Below are positions 1-11,600 of a stretch of DNA of 64,000 bases, piece after piece. Each line of letters begins with the position of its first letter. Position 1 is the first letter of the stretch. The notes under the pieces were generated by a model. It did no database searches, was not told where the DNA came from, and worked only from the letters and a program-made list of their open reading frames with translations. The DNA lies in the NCBI RefSeq assembly GCF_963259705.1, contig NC_081841.1, positions 33,135,358-33,199,357 of the forward strand, in the 5' to 3' direction. This stretch comes from Myotis daubentonii. Its lineage: Eukaryota > Chordata > Mammalia > Chiroptera > Vespertilionidae. The translations under genes and the position numbers were made by a program.

Positions 1-878
1 TAAAATTTTTTTTACCATATGTTCAATGAAGTTTTTGACTTACCTCTTCGACAGCATTTACTTTTATCAAATCCTAAAGGTTATCTATGCTGTTAATTAT
101 TTTTATCCTAGAGCTGTTCTTCACAATTTACGAAGCCCACCCTCCCTCCTCTACTCTGGGCGGTTCCTCTCTAAGGCCAGCTGTATTGCCATTTTCCAGG
201 ACTGCGGTACTCTTCCAGCTAGATCCATAGTTTACTTCCTCATTTTTAAGATTTTTTAAAAATTGTTTAAAGTATTACATGAGTCTCCTCCCCCCCCCAT
301 TGACCTCTCTCCTACCACCCCCTCCCCCTAGCTTATGCCCTCACCTGCCTTTACTTCCTCATTTTACTGGTGTGTATCTTCAGCTAACTTTCTAAGAAAT
401 ATAAGGGGGGTTGTATTTTCTGAGCTCTTCCATTTATGCAAGGCTTAATTTTCCACCCTCATATTTGATTAATTATTGAGCAGGGCATGGAATTCTAGGT
501 TGGAAATAATTTTCCTTTGGACTTTTAAGGCATTGTTCTATTGCCTTTTAGCCTCCAGTGTTGCAGATAAAAAGTCTAAATTTTATCTGATTTTTCTTCT
601 TTTATAGTTACTTATTATTGTCTCAGAGAGCTTTTAGGATTTTATTTTTCATTGAGGTGTGCGGATTTCTCAATAATGTTTTTAGGTATAGGCCTTTTAT
701 CATTTTATGTTCTGAACACTTAGTATACAAGTTAAAACTGCAGACTTATGACTATATTTAAGTCTGGAAAAGACTGTTCTATTATTTCTTTGATAATTTT
801 CTTCCCTCTACCTTCTTCATTCTTTCTAGGATGCCTATATTGGTATGTATGTATATGTGTGTGTGTATTATATTTTCA
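1..878. other. AT-rich non-genic stretch, possible old LINE
   Basis: No coding capacity is visible: frames are short and broken. The T-rich plus strand, with phrases such as a tract reading tctattatttctttgataa, has the flavour of an antisense LINE 3' region, and similar text resumes after the Helitron at 879-1118. I could not assign a family, so this is only a suggestion. A C-run lies near 291-298. Confidence 0.35.
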
Positions 879-1118
879 CTAGAGGCCCAGTGCATGAAAT
901 CTGTGCATGGGTAGGGTCCCTAGCGGCTGCCGGCTGCTGGCCGGGGCCTCCCTTCCCCAGCTGCTGGCTTCCAGCCAGGGCCTTCCTTCCCTGGCTTGCT
1001 GGCTGCCGGCAGGGGACTTCCTTCATTCCACACCACCCCCTGGTGGTCAGCGCACATCATAGCGAGAGATCAAACTCCTGAGGGTACACTTTGCACATTA
1101 GGCTTTTATATATATAGA
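879..1118 (-). mobile_element. Non-autonomous HeliBat-type Helitron
   Basis: Read on the minus strand the element starts with TC (plus-strand GA at 1117-1118) and ends with CTAG (879-882), flanked by A and T as Helitrons require. Next to the CTAG end is the GC-poor hairpin gtgcat...atgcac style terminus (about 888-910). The 5' part carries the text ccccctggtggtcagcgcac (plus strand), which recurs in the Helitrons ending near 25447 and 48570. No Rep/helicase coding is present, so it would have moved in trans. Confidence 0.88.
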
Positions 1119-1620
1119 TTATTTTTCTCCTTTAGCTTTTCCTTTCATTTCTCTGCTCCATATTCTGTAATATTTCCTTGACATTCTTATTTAGTTTCCT
1201 TATTGAATTTTAAAAATTTCCAATGCATTTTCATTTTTGAGAGTTCTTTCTTGGTCTTGAGAGTTCTGGATTGAGCCTTTTTCATTGTAACCCATTTTTG
1301 ATTCATAGATATAATATCTGTCTAAATCTCTGAATATTTATTAGATTTTATAAATGTTCTTCTATTTCCTGAATGATCTCTATGGAGGTTTCCTGTTCAT
1401 CTTTATCTTTTTCTTCTATGCTACTGATTCTCTTAATATACCTTATTTTGCCCTCTCATATTTTAAGAAGAAAAACTATATATGGAACAGTATAGGTTTT
1501 CTCTTCAGTTATATAAGATAGTTTTTCTCATGGAGTTTCTCCTATAACTGGCAATCTTATGCGGAGTGGAGTGGAGTGGGATGAGCTATGTCCTTTAAAA
1601 GGCTTCACTTTAGAATAAGT
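1119..1620. other. AT-rich continuation of flanking DNA, no gene
   Basis: T-rich sequence continuous in character with 1-878, so the Helitron probably landed inside one older element or inside AT-rich unique DNA. A short GGAGT-type tandem (gagtggagtggagtggg) lies near 1564-1580. No coding or RNA feature is seen. Confidence 0.35.
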
Positions 1621-1635
1621 GGGTAAAATGTTTTT

Positions 1636-1844
1636 TGGGTTTTTAATACATTTCTTTATTGATTTCAGAGAGGAAGGAAGAAGAGGGAGAGAGAGATAGA
1701 AACATCAATGATAAGAGAGAATCATTGATTGGCTGCCTCCTCCACACCCCCTACTGGGGATCGAGCCCAGAGCCCAGAATCGAGCCTGGGACCCTTCAGT
1801 CCGCAGGCTGACACTCTATCCACTGAGCCAAACCAGCTAGGGCT
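1636..1844 (-). mobile_element. Ves SINE, minus strand
   Basis: Reverse complement of the tRNA-derived Ves SINE; the A-box complement (ccactgagccaaacc) is at about 1820-1834. Near-perfect target duplications gggtaaaatgttttt (1621-1635) and gggcaaaatgtttta (1845-1859) fix the ends. The central region between the tRNA part and the body is shortened, so the B-box region reads cagaatcgagcctggg. It forms an inverted pair with the SINE at 2063. Confidence 0.93.
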
Positions 1845-1992
1845 GGGCAAAATGTTTTATTGGTAGGATGAGGGCTTTCCAAATCCAGAAGAAATGCAAA
1901 TACTCTGTGGGACCAGTATCCTCATTTGAATCCTGAGCTTTTTTCCAATATCTTCTGTCACTTATTTATAGGAAACATCCCCATCTCTCACC

Positions 1993-2016
1993 TTTTTTTT
2001 TTTTTTTTTTTTTTTT
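1993..2016. repeat. Poly-T tract
   Basis: An uninterrupted run of T of about 24 bases. It has no recognisable SINE or LINE body directly attached on either side, so it may be the remnant tail of a minus-strand retroposon or simple slippage. Confidence 0.85.
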
Positions 2017-2062
2017 GCCTGGAGGTAAATGCTGGCTGCCTAATGCATAAAGAGACCTTCAG

Positions 2063-2266
2063 CCCTAACCAGTTTGGCTCAGTGGATAGAGCATTGGCCT
2101 GTGGACTGAAAGGTCCCAGGTTCGATTCCGGCCAAGGGCATGTACCTTGGTTGTGGGCACATCCCCAGTGGGAGGTGTGCAAGAGGCAGCTGATCGATGT
2201 TTCTAACTCTCTATCCCATCTCCCTTCCTCTCTGTAAAAAAATCAATAAAATATATTAAAAAATAA
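2063..2266 (+). mobile_element. Ves SINE, plus strand
   Basis: Full-length copy with A box (tttggctcagtgg), B box (ggttcgattccgg), body and an A-rich tail. Perfect 14-bp target duplications aaagagaccttcag at 2049-2062 and 2267-2280 delimit it and indicate a fairly young insertion by LINE-type retroposition. The long open frame across it is incidental. Confidence 0.96.
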
Positions 2267-2280
2267 AAAGAGACCTTCAG

Positions 2281-4250
2281 TTAATTTTCTGGTTTCAGTC
2301 ATATTTAGAATTCCTTTCCTCCAAAGGATATCTCAGTTCTGAACCTGAAGCCTGCCCAGTGGAACACTGGGCAGATCAGCATTCACTTCCTCTGCAGCTC
2401 TGAAGATAGCATATTTTCAACTGTAATTGTCCCTATTATTTCATTAAAAAATTATTTCTGTGTTATATTAACATTGTTTTCTCTGGGAATATGGTTTTCT
2501 ACAGTGTCTTCAATGTATCTCCTTGAACTAGAACTAGACATAGGGGTTTAAAGTTTTAACACTTATTTGATTTTTTTTTAAAGGATGGATCAATAGTCAC
2601 CTAAATAATCTTTTTTTACTGGTTAAACAACTTTAATTTCTTTGCTATATTATTTACAAGACATATGATCTAAGCTTAATTTTTTATTTTCTCTCACTTT
2701 TTGAAGAATTATTTAAAAAGCACAATGTACCAATATGGAGCTTTAAAACAAGTTGAACTCTTTACAAGGAAAAAAATGATTACATTTCTAACACTATGTG
2801 TAAATAATTAAGGACATGAGCACTTATCTGAATCTATATCTAAATAGTTTATTTTCATAAGAATACTCAAATAAAAATTGTACTGTTTGACAAAATTACC
2901 GCCAACCAGTAAAGTCATAATGGTAGGTTATAGTGAATTTAAAACTGCATAAGTACTGAAAGAAAAAAAAAATACTTTATTAACTAAATCCATATGTCTG
3001 AATCAGGCAAAATACCTATTAAACAGATGTATGGAAGAATATAAAAACCAATATAAGTTTGTCATCTCCCACTTATTGTTCCCATTACTGATAGAAGCAA
3101 ATTTTAAAATTGACTTATGACAGTGTTAGATTTAAGCATTCTTTGGAAATCTCAGTATTTCATGAGATAAAATTTTTCTGATATCTGAATTAACTTTTCC
3201 TAGCAATAGAGGTTCTGAAAACTATCTGACTTAACTGTGTACTCCTTCATGATGATAGGAGATAAAAGGGACAAAAGCAAAAGTGTTATAAAATTTTTTT
3301 AATTAGCATGATGCTTTAGATTTTAATCACTTAGGTAATTAATTAAAACTCTCCAAACCTGAACTATTGGTGACTCTGTTTTCCACAGAAAGTTTTCATG
3401 GATAAGAGTTTTCCGAAAACGGCACCTAAGATTACCTGGATCTAGTTCATGCTGCTCATTTTACGGATAGCCAAGGGAGAAATTCAGTGCAACTTATTGC
3501 CCCTCTGTTACACAATAATTCAGCAAGCCTGGAAATCTGTTATTTAGGAAATAATTTTTGTTTGCCGCTGAGGTTACAGAGCAATAAATGGCTCCTTTCT
3601 GTATCCTTAATGTTTACCCAGCGCATTTATGTGGCCATTTTTTTTTGCCCTGTGTACTTATGTATGAGTTAAATCATCATGACTGTATCACATTTACATT
3701 AAACTTCTTTTCTTATTTCCTTATCTGTAAAAGTACTTTTTCTTCCTCTCTTTTATGATCTCTGTTTCTGTTTTCATTTCTCTGTGTCTCCTATTTCCCT
3801 TTAGCTGCCACCTATGTTGGAGACAGCTTAAATCTTTCTGTGTAAGTTTTTTCAGTAAGAAAGGCAAAAAAATAAAAAAATAAAAATTTCAGGGTCAAAT
3901 CTTTGCTTTTATTTTCAATTAAAAAAAACATACAACAGCTTCCTTTGAGATTGGTACTTTGTAAATGATAAAGTAGCATGAGAATGTCACATATTTGTGT
4001 TAAGGCTTAAACAATATAGTCCATTCAAGTTGGTATCAGAAAATATTTTTATGTTTAGCCTTAGAGTCTTGAAAATTATGTAGCTTTTAATTAGTTTACT
4101 CAAAAAAAATTAACAAGCATACCTTAATATCTTTAGTTTGATTTTATGATTTAAATATTACTATAGATTTCAAATATCTCTAAAGGATAAAAAATCTAAG
4201 TACAAGGAACATAATAGTTATGCTAGATACAACACCCAACAGTTCTAACA
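2281..4250. other. AT-rich unassigned DNA, no gene seen
   Basis: About 2 kb of AT-rich sequence with no convincing mobile element, no open frame above 61 codons that looks coding and no RNA gene. The tract around 2880-3260 keeps a non-repetitive character. Nothing regulatory can be claimed from sequence alone. Confidence 0.5.
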
Positions 4251-4436
4251 TCTATAAAAATAAAAGCTTAATATGCTAATTAGACCGGACAGCCGAACGA
4301 CCTTCCAGATGTCCTTCTGGTTGAAGCTGGGGCTGTGTGGGCCAAGGCAAGCTGCCACAGCTGCGGGGGCTGAAGCAAGCCGCTGTAGCTGCGAGGGCTG
4401 AGCCCCTTGCATGAATTTTGTGCATGGGGCCTCTAG
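4251..4436 (+). mobile_element. Short non-autonomous HeliBat Helitron
   Basis: Starts with TC after an A (4250) and ends in CTAG before T (4433-4436). The 3' hairpin is tgcatgaattttgtgcatgg at about 4409-4428. The 5' part (atatgctaattagaccgg) and the phrase cttccagatgtccttc match the Helitron at 52787, so the two belong to one subfamily. The interior is GC-rich and non-coding. Confidence 0.92.
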
Positions 4437-5486
4437 TATATAATAACATGCTAGATAAGAAATACTACATACTTTAATTCCATGTTATTATGTATGTTAG
4501 AACTGTTGAGCAGTTCTACATGTGTAAACAAAAATGTTCTTAACAAAAATATATTTTTTCTTTTTCAGTGTGGAAAGGTTTTAATCTTTTAATCCAATTT
4601 ATTTGATAATTTAGACTATACTTTGGCCATTTTGGCTTAATATTTTGATGACCTATAAAAACCATTGGTTTTATGGAAAGAATAATATTTTTAGAATTAA
4701 ATGTTAAGGGCATTTTATAAATTTTTTTTATTTTTCACATATTAATTTAAAAAATAACACACTAAAATGAATTATAGTATGTAGTTTCCAAATATATTTT
4801 TAGGTATTTTTTCAGATTTCCATTTTGTAAATCTTTTCTACAGTAATGAAGATGGAGAGTTCATTCTTTTCATATATTTATTTTATCTTTCAGACTTGTT
4901 GACCTATTCAGGTTCCAGAAAAATCATAAAATATTGAAGTGAAAATACATTATTCTCTCATAGTTTACATTTTAAATTTGACATGTCACAAATGTGTTTC
5001 TCTTTTTTTTTTTTACAAAAGTCTCCATACTGAGCATTCCAAATACAACTTATTTATAAAAGAGTGGAGAAACAGATTGTAATAAATACATATAGATAGT
5101 AAAAACAAACAAAACCAGAACCAATGTATATGAAAACATCCTCCATAGACAACACCCATAGGCAAACATTGCCTAGCTCTGTTACATGAAGCAGTGCTAA
5201 GGCTATGTTAAGGGAAAGCACCAGAAAGCAGAGGAGAAGCTTGGTGTAGGAGAAAAAGCTGAGATCTAGCCTGAATGTGGGCCCCGTGACCACTGTTCCC
5301 CCTATAGGTATGGCGAAATCACTAAAACCTGTTTGGTAAATGACCTATCTTACAGCTCTGTGTGTATTCCAAAATTGTTTGGATAACTATACAGGACAAA
5401 ATATATTGAAAGTATTATTAGAAAAACATATTAATTATACTAATGGAGTTAGAGACAAAGGTAAATAAAAATTGTAATTAAAAAAT
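4437..5486. other. AT-rich unassigned DNA
   Basis: No recognised element or gene. Translated frames are interrupted. The 79-codon minus-strand frame at 5054-5293 has a hydrophobic, low-complexity composition typical of chance frames in AT-rich DNA. Confidence 0.45.
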
Positions 5487-5495
5487 GAAATTAGA

Positions 5496-5711
5496 GCCAG
5501 GCTGGTGTGGCTCAGTGGCTGAGTGTTGACCTATGAACCAGCAGGCCATGGTTCAATTCCCAGTCAGGATACATGCCAGAGTTATGGGCTCAATCCCCAG
5601 TAGAGGGTATGCAGGAGGCGCCGATCAATGATTCTCTCTCATCATTGATGTTTCTATCTCTCTCTCCCCCTTCCTTCCTCTCTGAAATCAATAAAAATAT
5701 ATTTAAAAAAA
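5496..5711 (+). mobile_element. Ves SINE, plus strand
   Basis: tRNA-derived head (gtggctcagtggctgagtg) followed by the B-box region ggttcaattcccagtcagg, the body with atcattgatgtttctatctc and a tail ending in A-rich sequence. Target duplications gaaattaga (5487-5495) and gaaattaaa (5712-5720) agree in 8 of 9 bases. It belongs to the subgroup with 'gaaccagcaggccatggttca' style tRNA arm, as do the copies at 7676, 13860 and 27731. Confidence 0.93.
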
Positions 5712-5963
5712 GAAATTAAAGAAGGTAAAATCTTTTAACATTAAAGTAATTTTAAAAGTAATTTTGGTCTGTAGATAAAAGTATGTGTGGATTTAGTTTT
5801 GCTGTTCTGGAATCAGTATAGTAGTACAGTTTATTATGGATTTTGATTCATAGTTTGACTTAATAAATTGGCTTGAGTAAAGTCATCAAAATATTTTTTG
5901 CAGATAAAAGGAACTTTCTGAAAATATTTTGCCACTTTTTTGTAAAGGTTTAAAGAGTTAGAC

Positions 5964-6235
5964 CAGTGTTTTCAACTGGTGTGCTGTAAGAATTTTTTAA
6001 AACATGCAATACCCGACTATTTAGTCAGGGGCACTGACCTCTTTTCACTTAGATTGTCAAATAAAAAAATGACCAATAGCCAATACAATAATAGCCATCT
6101 GGTGTGAATGAATCAAAATTATACCTATGTTTTTTTGTCAGATGGGCAAAAAATATAAACGATTTGTTGGTGTGCTGCAGAATTTTGGTAATTAGGTTAT
6201 GTGTGCCGTGAGATGAAAAAGGTTCAAAATCACTG
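5964..6235 (+). mobile_element. Non-autonomous hAT transposon
   Basis: Begins cagtgttttcaactggtg and ends gttcaaaatcactg, giving imperfect terminal inverted repeats. It is flanked by 8-bp target duplications agttagac (5956-5963) and agttagat (6236-6243), the length made by hAT transposases. At 272 bp it has no transposase. A diverged copy in the opposite orientation lies at 24051-24316. Orientation is arbitrary. Confidence 0.88.
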
Positions 6236-6243
6236 AGTTAGAT

Positions 6244-7662
6244 GAACACAGTAATAGAGATGTGATTACCAAGATACTGTGTTTTGAATAGTAACTTTTT
6301 TTTTTTCAATTTCACTTGAGAATTCCTAAACTAAATGCCACTCATTTGCTGTGCTGAGATAATCTAACCATGCCCTTTAACTGGTTTTTGGCTGTTGTGG
6401 CCCAGCTTGCTTGGACATGAAGAAGTCCAACAAAATTTGGTGGCATGAAATGATTTAGTTGTTCCACCTTCAGAATGACAATGCCTCACTTTATCTTGCT
6501 CTTGTGCTGTGGTTCAGGACACAGTGCAGGTTCTGTTCTACCCAGAAGTTTTATTTCATCTTTCTCCATGATTACGAGGTAGACATGGCCAGTTAAGCAA
6601 AGAAGAAGGCATCATGTAAGGAAAAGGTTACAATTTTCACTCCTATGACAGAATGGAGCTGCTACACTGTCTAAAATTGTATACTGTGGTGTTGCTGATG
6701 AAATAGTGTGTTGAGGGCAGCATCTACTTTGAGAGGACTGGCTATTTCTCCTCTCCTTGCTGCATGGCCCATTTCTACTATACAGCGCTGTGCCATGTGG
6801 ACCACATTTGTTGACATGGCTGGCCAGACGCCTGCTGTTGAAGCGTGTCCAGCCATGTGGCTCATCTTCACCCACCACTTTATTTTTGTTGCACTTTCAA
6901 CCAGATTTTTGTGGCTAATGATGATATAAACACTATGGCAGGGGAGATGCCAGTGGACTACTGTGCTTTTCCCAGTTGGAATAAAAAAAAAGTCAGTGTG
7001 TTTTACATAGTTTTCTATCTATGCTGAAGCTTCATGATATTTAGAATAAACCTAAGAGGAAGTATAAGAAAATAATAAACATAAACATAAAATATTAGGT
7101 AAATAATAACATAAGGAATTAGAAGGAAAGACATCAGGAAGGAGAATGACAGGAGATATAAAGTAAAGGCATGAAATTTGTTGATATTGATTCTTATGGC
7201 TCTTTGCAGATTTTTAATTTTCCTTTCAACCATCCTTTCCTCAGTCCCAGTACCTGTAGTTATACATTAATGGACTCAGCACATTTCCTATTCTCGACAC
7301 TCAATTTCACATGAGTCTATTAAGCTCCCTTTATAAGCTGTAACTACCTTTTAAAAATCAACTGTGTTTTTCATATAAATTAACTCTGTAATACTTGTAT
7401 TGTCCAACAAATATATTCACACAAATAGACTAGACTAGAATAGAAGTCCATTTAGTGAACAGGTAACTGATAACATCTTTATTAATTTGATAGAAGGCTG
7501 GAAAAGAATAAACATTCAATAAATATTTGGTGAATTGAGTTGAATTGAATTGGTAGCATCTCAGATACTAAGAAAGGTACAATGCAGGATGAGTAGAATA
7601 GTCTGGGAAGCTGAAGAAACAGGCAGGATTAGAAACATGAGCAAAAATATAATCAAACCTTA
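6244..7662. other. Unassigned DNA, no intact gene
   Basis: Contains overlapping 60-88 codon frames on both strands around 6610-7030, none resembling a family I know. A short stretch near 6450-6490 could be read as a decayed transposase-like phrase but I do not trust it. No target duplications or inverted termini were found. Confidence 0.4.
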
Positions 7663-7675
7663 AGAGAAGAAATGG

Positions 7676-7927
7676 CCTAGCTGGTGTTACTCAGTGGTTG
7701 ACCGTTGACCCATGAACCAGGAGGTCATGATTTGATTCCAAGTCAGGGCACATGGTCGGGTTGTGGGCTTGATCCCTGGGAAAAAGCATGCATGAGGCAG
7801 CCGATCAGTGATTATCTCTCATCATTGATGTTTCTATCTCTCTATTCATCTCCCTTCCTCTCTGAAATCAATAAAAACATATATCAAAAATAAAGCAGAG
7901 AGATCTTTTATCTCATTAAAAAGAGAG
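7676..7927 (+). mobile_element. Ves SINE with extended tail
   Basis: The head reads ggcctagctggtgttactca, so the A box is slightly degraded. The body ends gaaatcaataaaaac and is followed by an unusually long A/G-rich tail up to 7927. Exact 13-bp target duplications agagaagaaatgg (7663-7675 and 7928-7940) show that the tail belongs to the insertion. Confidence 0.92.
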
Positions 7928-7940
7928 AGAGAAGAAATGG

Positions 7941-8645
7941 TAGCTGTGACAGTTTGCTGCCATATCAATTCTCTCTTCCTACTTTACAACCCACACCAAA
8001 ATGAAGTAGCTTAAACAATGACCATTTTATGTGCTCACAAATCTATGGATCAAATAACTTTGGCTGAGTTCAGTTGGGTAGTTTTTCTGTAACTCTTGCT
8101 GGAGTCACTCATGTGACTGCAATCATCTGGCAGCTCAACTGGGTTTGGAAGGTCCAAGATGTCATCACTCCCATGCCAAGCAATTGTTGCTGCCTGATGG
8201 CTAACCCATGTGTCTTTTTAAAAAAATATATATTTTATTGATTTTTTACAGAGAGGAAGGGACAGGGATAGAGAGTTAGAAACATCGATGAGAGAGAAAC
8301 ATCAATCAGCTACCTCCTGCACACCTCCTACTGGGGATGTGCCCACAACCAAGGTACATGCCCTTGACCAGAATCGAACCTGGGACCTTTCAGTCCTCAG
8401 GCCGATGCTCTATCCACTGAGCCAAACCGGTTAGGGCCCATGTGTCTTTAGGAGACTAATTCAGACTTTTTTTTACATGGCAGTTGCATTCCAAGAGAAT
8501 AAGTAAGGCCTGAAGCACAAGCACTTTTCAAGTTCTTGTTAAGTCATTGGCCAATGTTCCATTGACCAAAGTAAGTCACATGGCCAAGCTCAGAATCAGT
8601 GTGGGAGGGAACAATACAAAGATTGTAATAAAGGAGGAATGACTT
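7941..8645 (-). mobile_element. MLT1-type MaLR LTR (split by SINE)
   Basis: Old LTR of the ERVL-MaLR group read on the minus strand. Recognisable on the plus strand are an early segment with aaatgaagtagcttaaac (complement of the polyadenylation-end motif gttttaagccac), a central ggtccaagatg-like tract and a later ccaaagtaagtcacatggcc. The Ves SINE at 8218-8436 splits it. The same subfamily occurs at 59468-59935. No internal retroviral coding is present. Confidence 0.65.
8218..8436 (-). mobile_element. Ves SINE, minus strand, inside MLT1
   Basis: Reverse-complement Ves SINE ending in the A-box complement gagccaaaccggttagggc. Exact 13-bp target duplications cccatgtgtcttt at 8205-8217 and 8437-8449 prove insertion into the MLT1 LTR after that LTR was in place. 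Confidence 0.95.
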
Positions 8646-11600
8646 ATTAAGGCATATTACTATACCCATTTTCCACAGCTCTTGTATTGTATGATAAAGT
8701 AGTGTTTGTTGTTGCTCCTACTTTCCATAAAGAGAGTGACTAGAACTTGGGATTGATATAACTAAAATTCGAGTCCAAGAAATTACCCCTTATTTAGTAG
8801 TACCTTAAACTTTCTTCCCAGTAAAGGTTCTGAAAGTTCAATTTTACCAGTCATAAAATTGACTATGAACCTGAAATTACAGTGGCAGCTTTCCTTTATG
8901 ATATATATTTTATTAAATTGGGTTCACTATATTATAGTGCATTATAGATAGGGAAAAAACAGTGGTGGCAGTGTTTGAAAGACTTAAATTGGCTGCCCAC
9001 ACTTGTTGGTGTACACTGTTCCAAGCATGTACTGGGATGATAACTAATAAATGAACAAATAAATGAAGAACAAATATTTAAAGAGCACCATTTTATGGAG
9101 GTAAAAGAGTATCTTGTCAGGGGAAGGCAGAAAGTACTCACATATCAGCGTCAGACTCCAGCCCCATGATAGAGGGGTAAATAATTCTGTCCATCAGTCA
9201 AAAGTGGTTGAATATATACAGTTTGTGCAGAGTTAATGGATCCCCTAAATGCCACCAACTGAGGGAGCCTGGATGCCATGGATAGTCTATCCTGGCCCAT
9301 AGTGTTTGGCAAACATGTTCACAAGCTGCACTAAGTCATGGTCACCTCCGAGCTTGTTCAGCATACACACTTAAAAAGGGTCACCAGATCTTTTCAGGGA
9401 GCTGTAATTTGTTGGAGCTAGAAAGAGCTGGATTTGAAAAGTACGGCTTCCCTGCTGTAGAGATCAAATCCATTGTCCAGGCTGTGTTTTGTTAACTTTG
9501 TACATAGGATCTCCTTTAGCTACTCAGGAGACACAGCTGCTCTTCACATCTAGCAGTGAAAGAAATGAGTCTGAATGGAATATGTGGGCTCTGCTGAAAA
9601 TGAAACATTTGCTTTACTGAGGGACTTGGGGCTGCACCCGGCATGTGAAACTTCTGCCGCAGCTCAAAGTGGAGGGACAAAAAAGGCCGGAAGCTATATA
9701 ATTTGTTTGAAGTCATCAAGCTACACAAAAACCGACCAACAGATGTGAGAAACACGAAAAAATGATATTTAATTTCTCTATCTAGATGATTAGTTAGTTG
9801 ACTGAAACAAAAGAATATGAAAGAGGAGATTGCCAGTGCTCTCCAAATCACCCCTATTTTTGGTCGCTGTTAGGGTGTTGTAGTTGCTTCTGTGTTGCCA
9901 TCAAGGAAAGATGAGGAAATCGGGGTGTTTGATCTGCATGTGCTTCTTTTTGGCCCATAGGGAAACTATTGTTCTAATAGATTTAGAACCTGTATTTGAT
10001 ATTTTCGCATCCTTTGGGGAAGCATAAACAAAAGGGCAGGAATCACAGAGCACTGCCTAAGGAAAGGATTCTCTTTGTGTTACATGTAGTGCCTCTTAAT
10101 TCTGTCTGCACACGAGTCTGTGAACTCTCTGTGAACATGCTGGTTTGTCTCTAAGAGCAACTGAAAAGAAGAGAGACATGAAAACAAGGGAACAATTTCA
10201 TAAAAAATAATCAGCCAAACGAATCCATTGGCTTGACCTTTTTCCTTCTTTGCCTCCCATGTTTTCACTTTATTCTTACTTTGATGACATGTTTGACTCA
10301 ATACTGACCAAATGTGAAATGCTGGCTGTTATTATTATGAAAGTCTAGCTTGGGACATAATTTTTGTACCTAATTACTCATATGTTAGGATCAAAGGTAA
10401 ATGATCATAATTTTATTTTATAAATAAAAATAAACACGAGACTACTTGGCTGAGAAGCTTTTCCAGACATTTTAAAAAGCTATCTGCACACAAGAAATGA
10501 TTTTAGTAAGGATATTGCATTAATAAATGGGAAATTTTACCAAAAGGGTAGCTTCAGAATGTTTTCTTCATTTATTAGTGAACTGAAACCAATATTTAGA
10601 AATAATTCCTATTTTACAAAAAAAACTTGTGTATTCTCCTTGAGCCATTACTTATGCTACCATTCTCCCAGTCATCACCCCTCCCCTCTCCTAATGTCTT
10701 ATCTTTACTGACCTTCTTCTGCCACCACTGTTTTTTTTTAAAAAACATTTGTTTTATTTCAGGAGAAAATGTTTCATTTTTAAGATACTTGGTTAGTTAC
10801 TTACACTAGAGTAAAGGGTATATAATAATATGCAGGACACAAATAGAATTTTTTTTGGGGGTGGGGAAGAATGTTTCCAGGTTTTCCTCCCAATTAAATG
10901 CAAAGCCATCAGCACCACTCATTGCAAATATGAAATCTAATCACTTAGCACATTATAAGAGCAAAAACAAGCTTCCCCATATTTCATAATTTGACTCACA
11001 CTCTTCATATTTTATCCTCAATAATGTATGCATTTTCCAGCTGGCTGAGGCTGCAATCTTCTTGCATTTTGGACATTTGTCACTCTATTCAGCCAGGCAG
11101 GAGAAGCCCCTGTGAGGCAAGCTCTTCGCACTGCAGGCAGAGCATCTGTGAAGGAGTCACTGACATCTGATGATGCAAATGGCAGAAATGATCCAGGACA
11201 AATTATGAGCGTCTGGGTAGTGCCCAGAGATTTTGAGCTGAAATGACTTTGCCCTTGGAGCCTTGCGGATTTGGTGAACTCTTGGGGCCACACGCTTTCC
11301 CGGGCGCAGCCTCCACAGGACTTTGCCTCACAGGTTCTATCCTCCGTGTCAGTGATCATCCTGGCCAGCAGAGTGCCAATTTAGCCTTCCTGGGTCTGCA
11401 ATGAAAAGGAAGTGGCTTGAGTTTTAGCCTACAAACCCGCAAGGCAATCGGAGCTCCCTTTGAAATGTAAAGCAACCCTCTCTCAAGCACTGCTTAAGGC
11501 ATCATCCGACTATCAAAGTCAAAGATGATTTGATAGACCCTTACAAATCCCCTTAATCTACGGTAAGTAGTAGTAGCTAGGGCTTTGGCTCCGTGTTTGC

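Noticed and set aside
2565..2615. Similarity between the segments near 2570 and 17270 (aaaggatg...caata...tcaccta)
   Set aside because: Only about 30 bases at moderate identity in T-rich context; not enough to call a repeat family.
6420..6520. Possible mariner-type transposase phrase resembling a DNA-A-H motif
   Set aside because: Only a few residues fit, upstream and downstream frames do not continue, and no TA-flanked termini were found.
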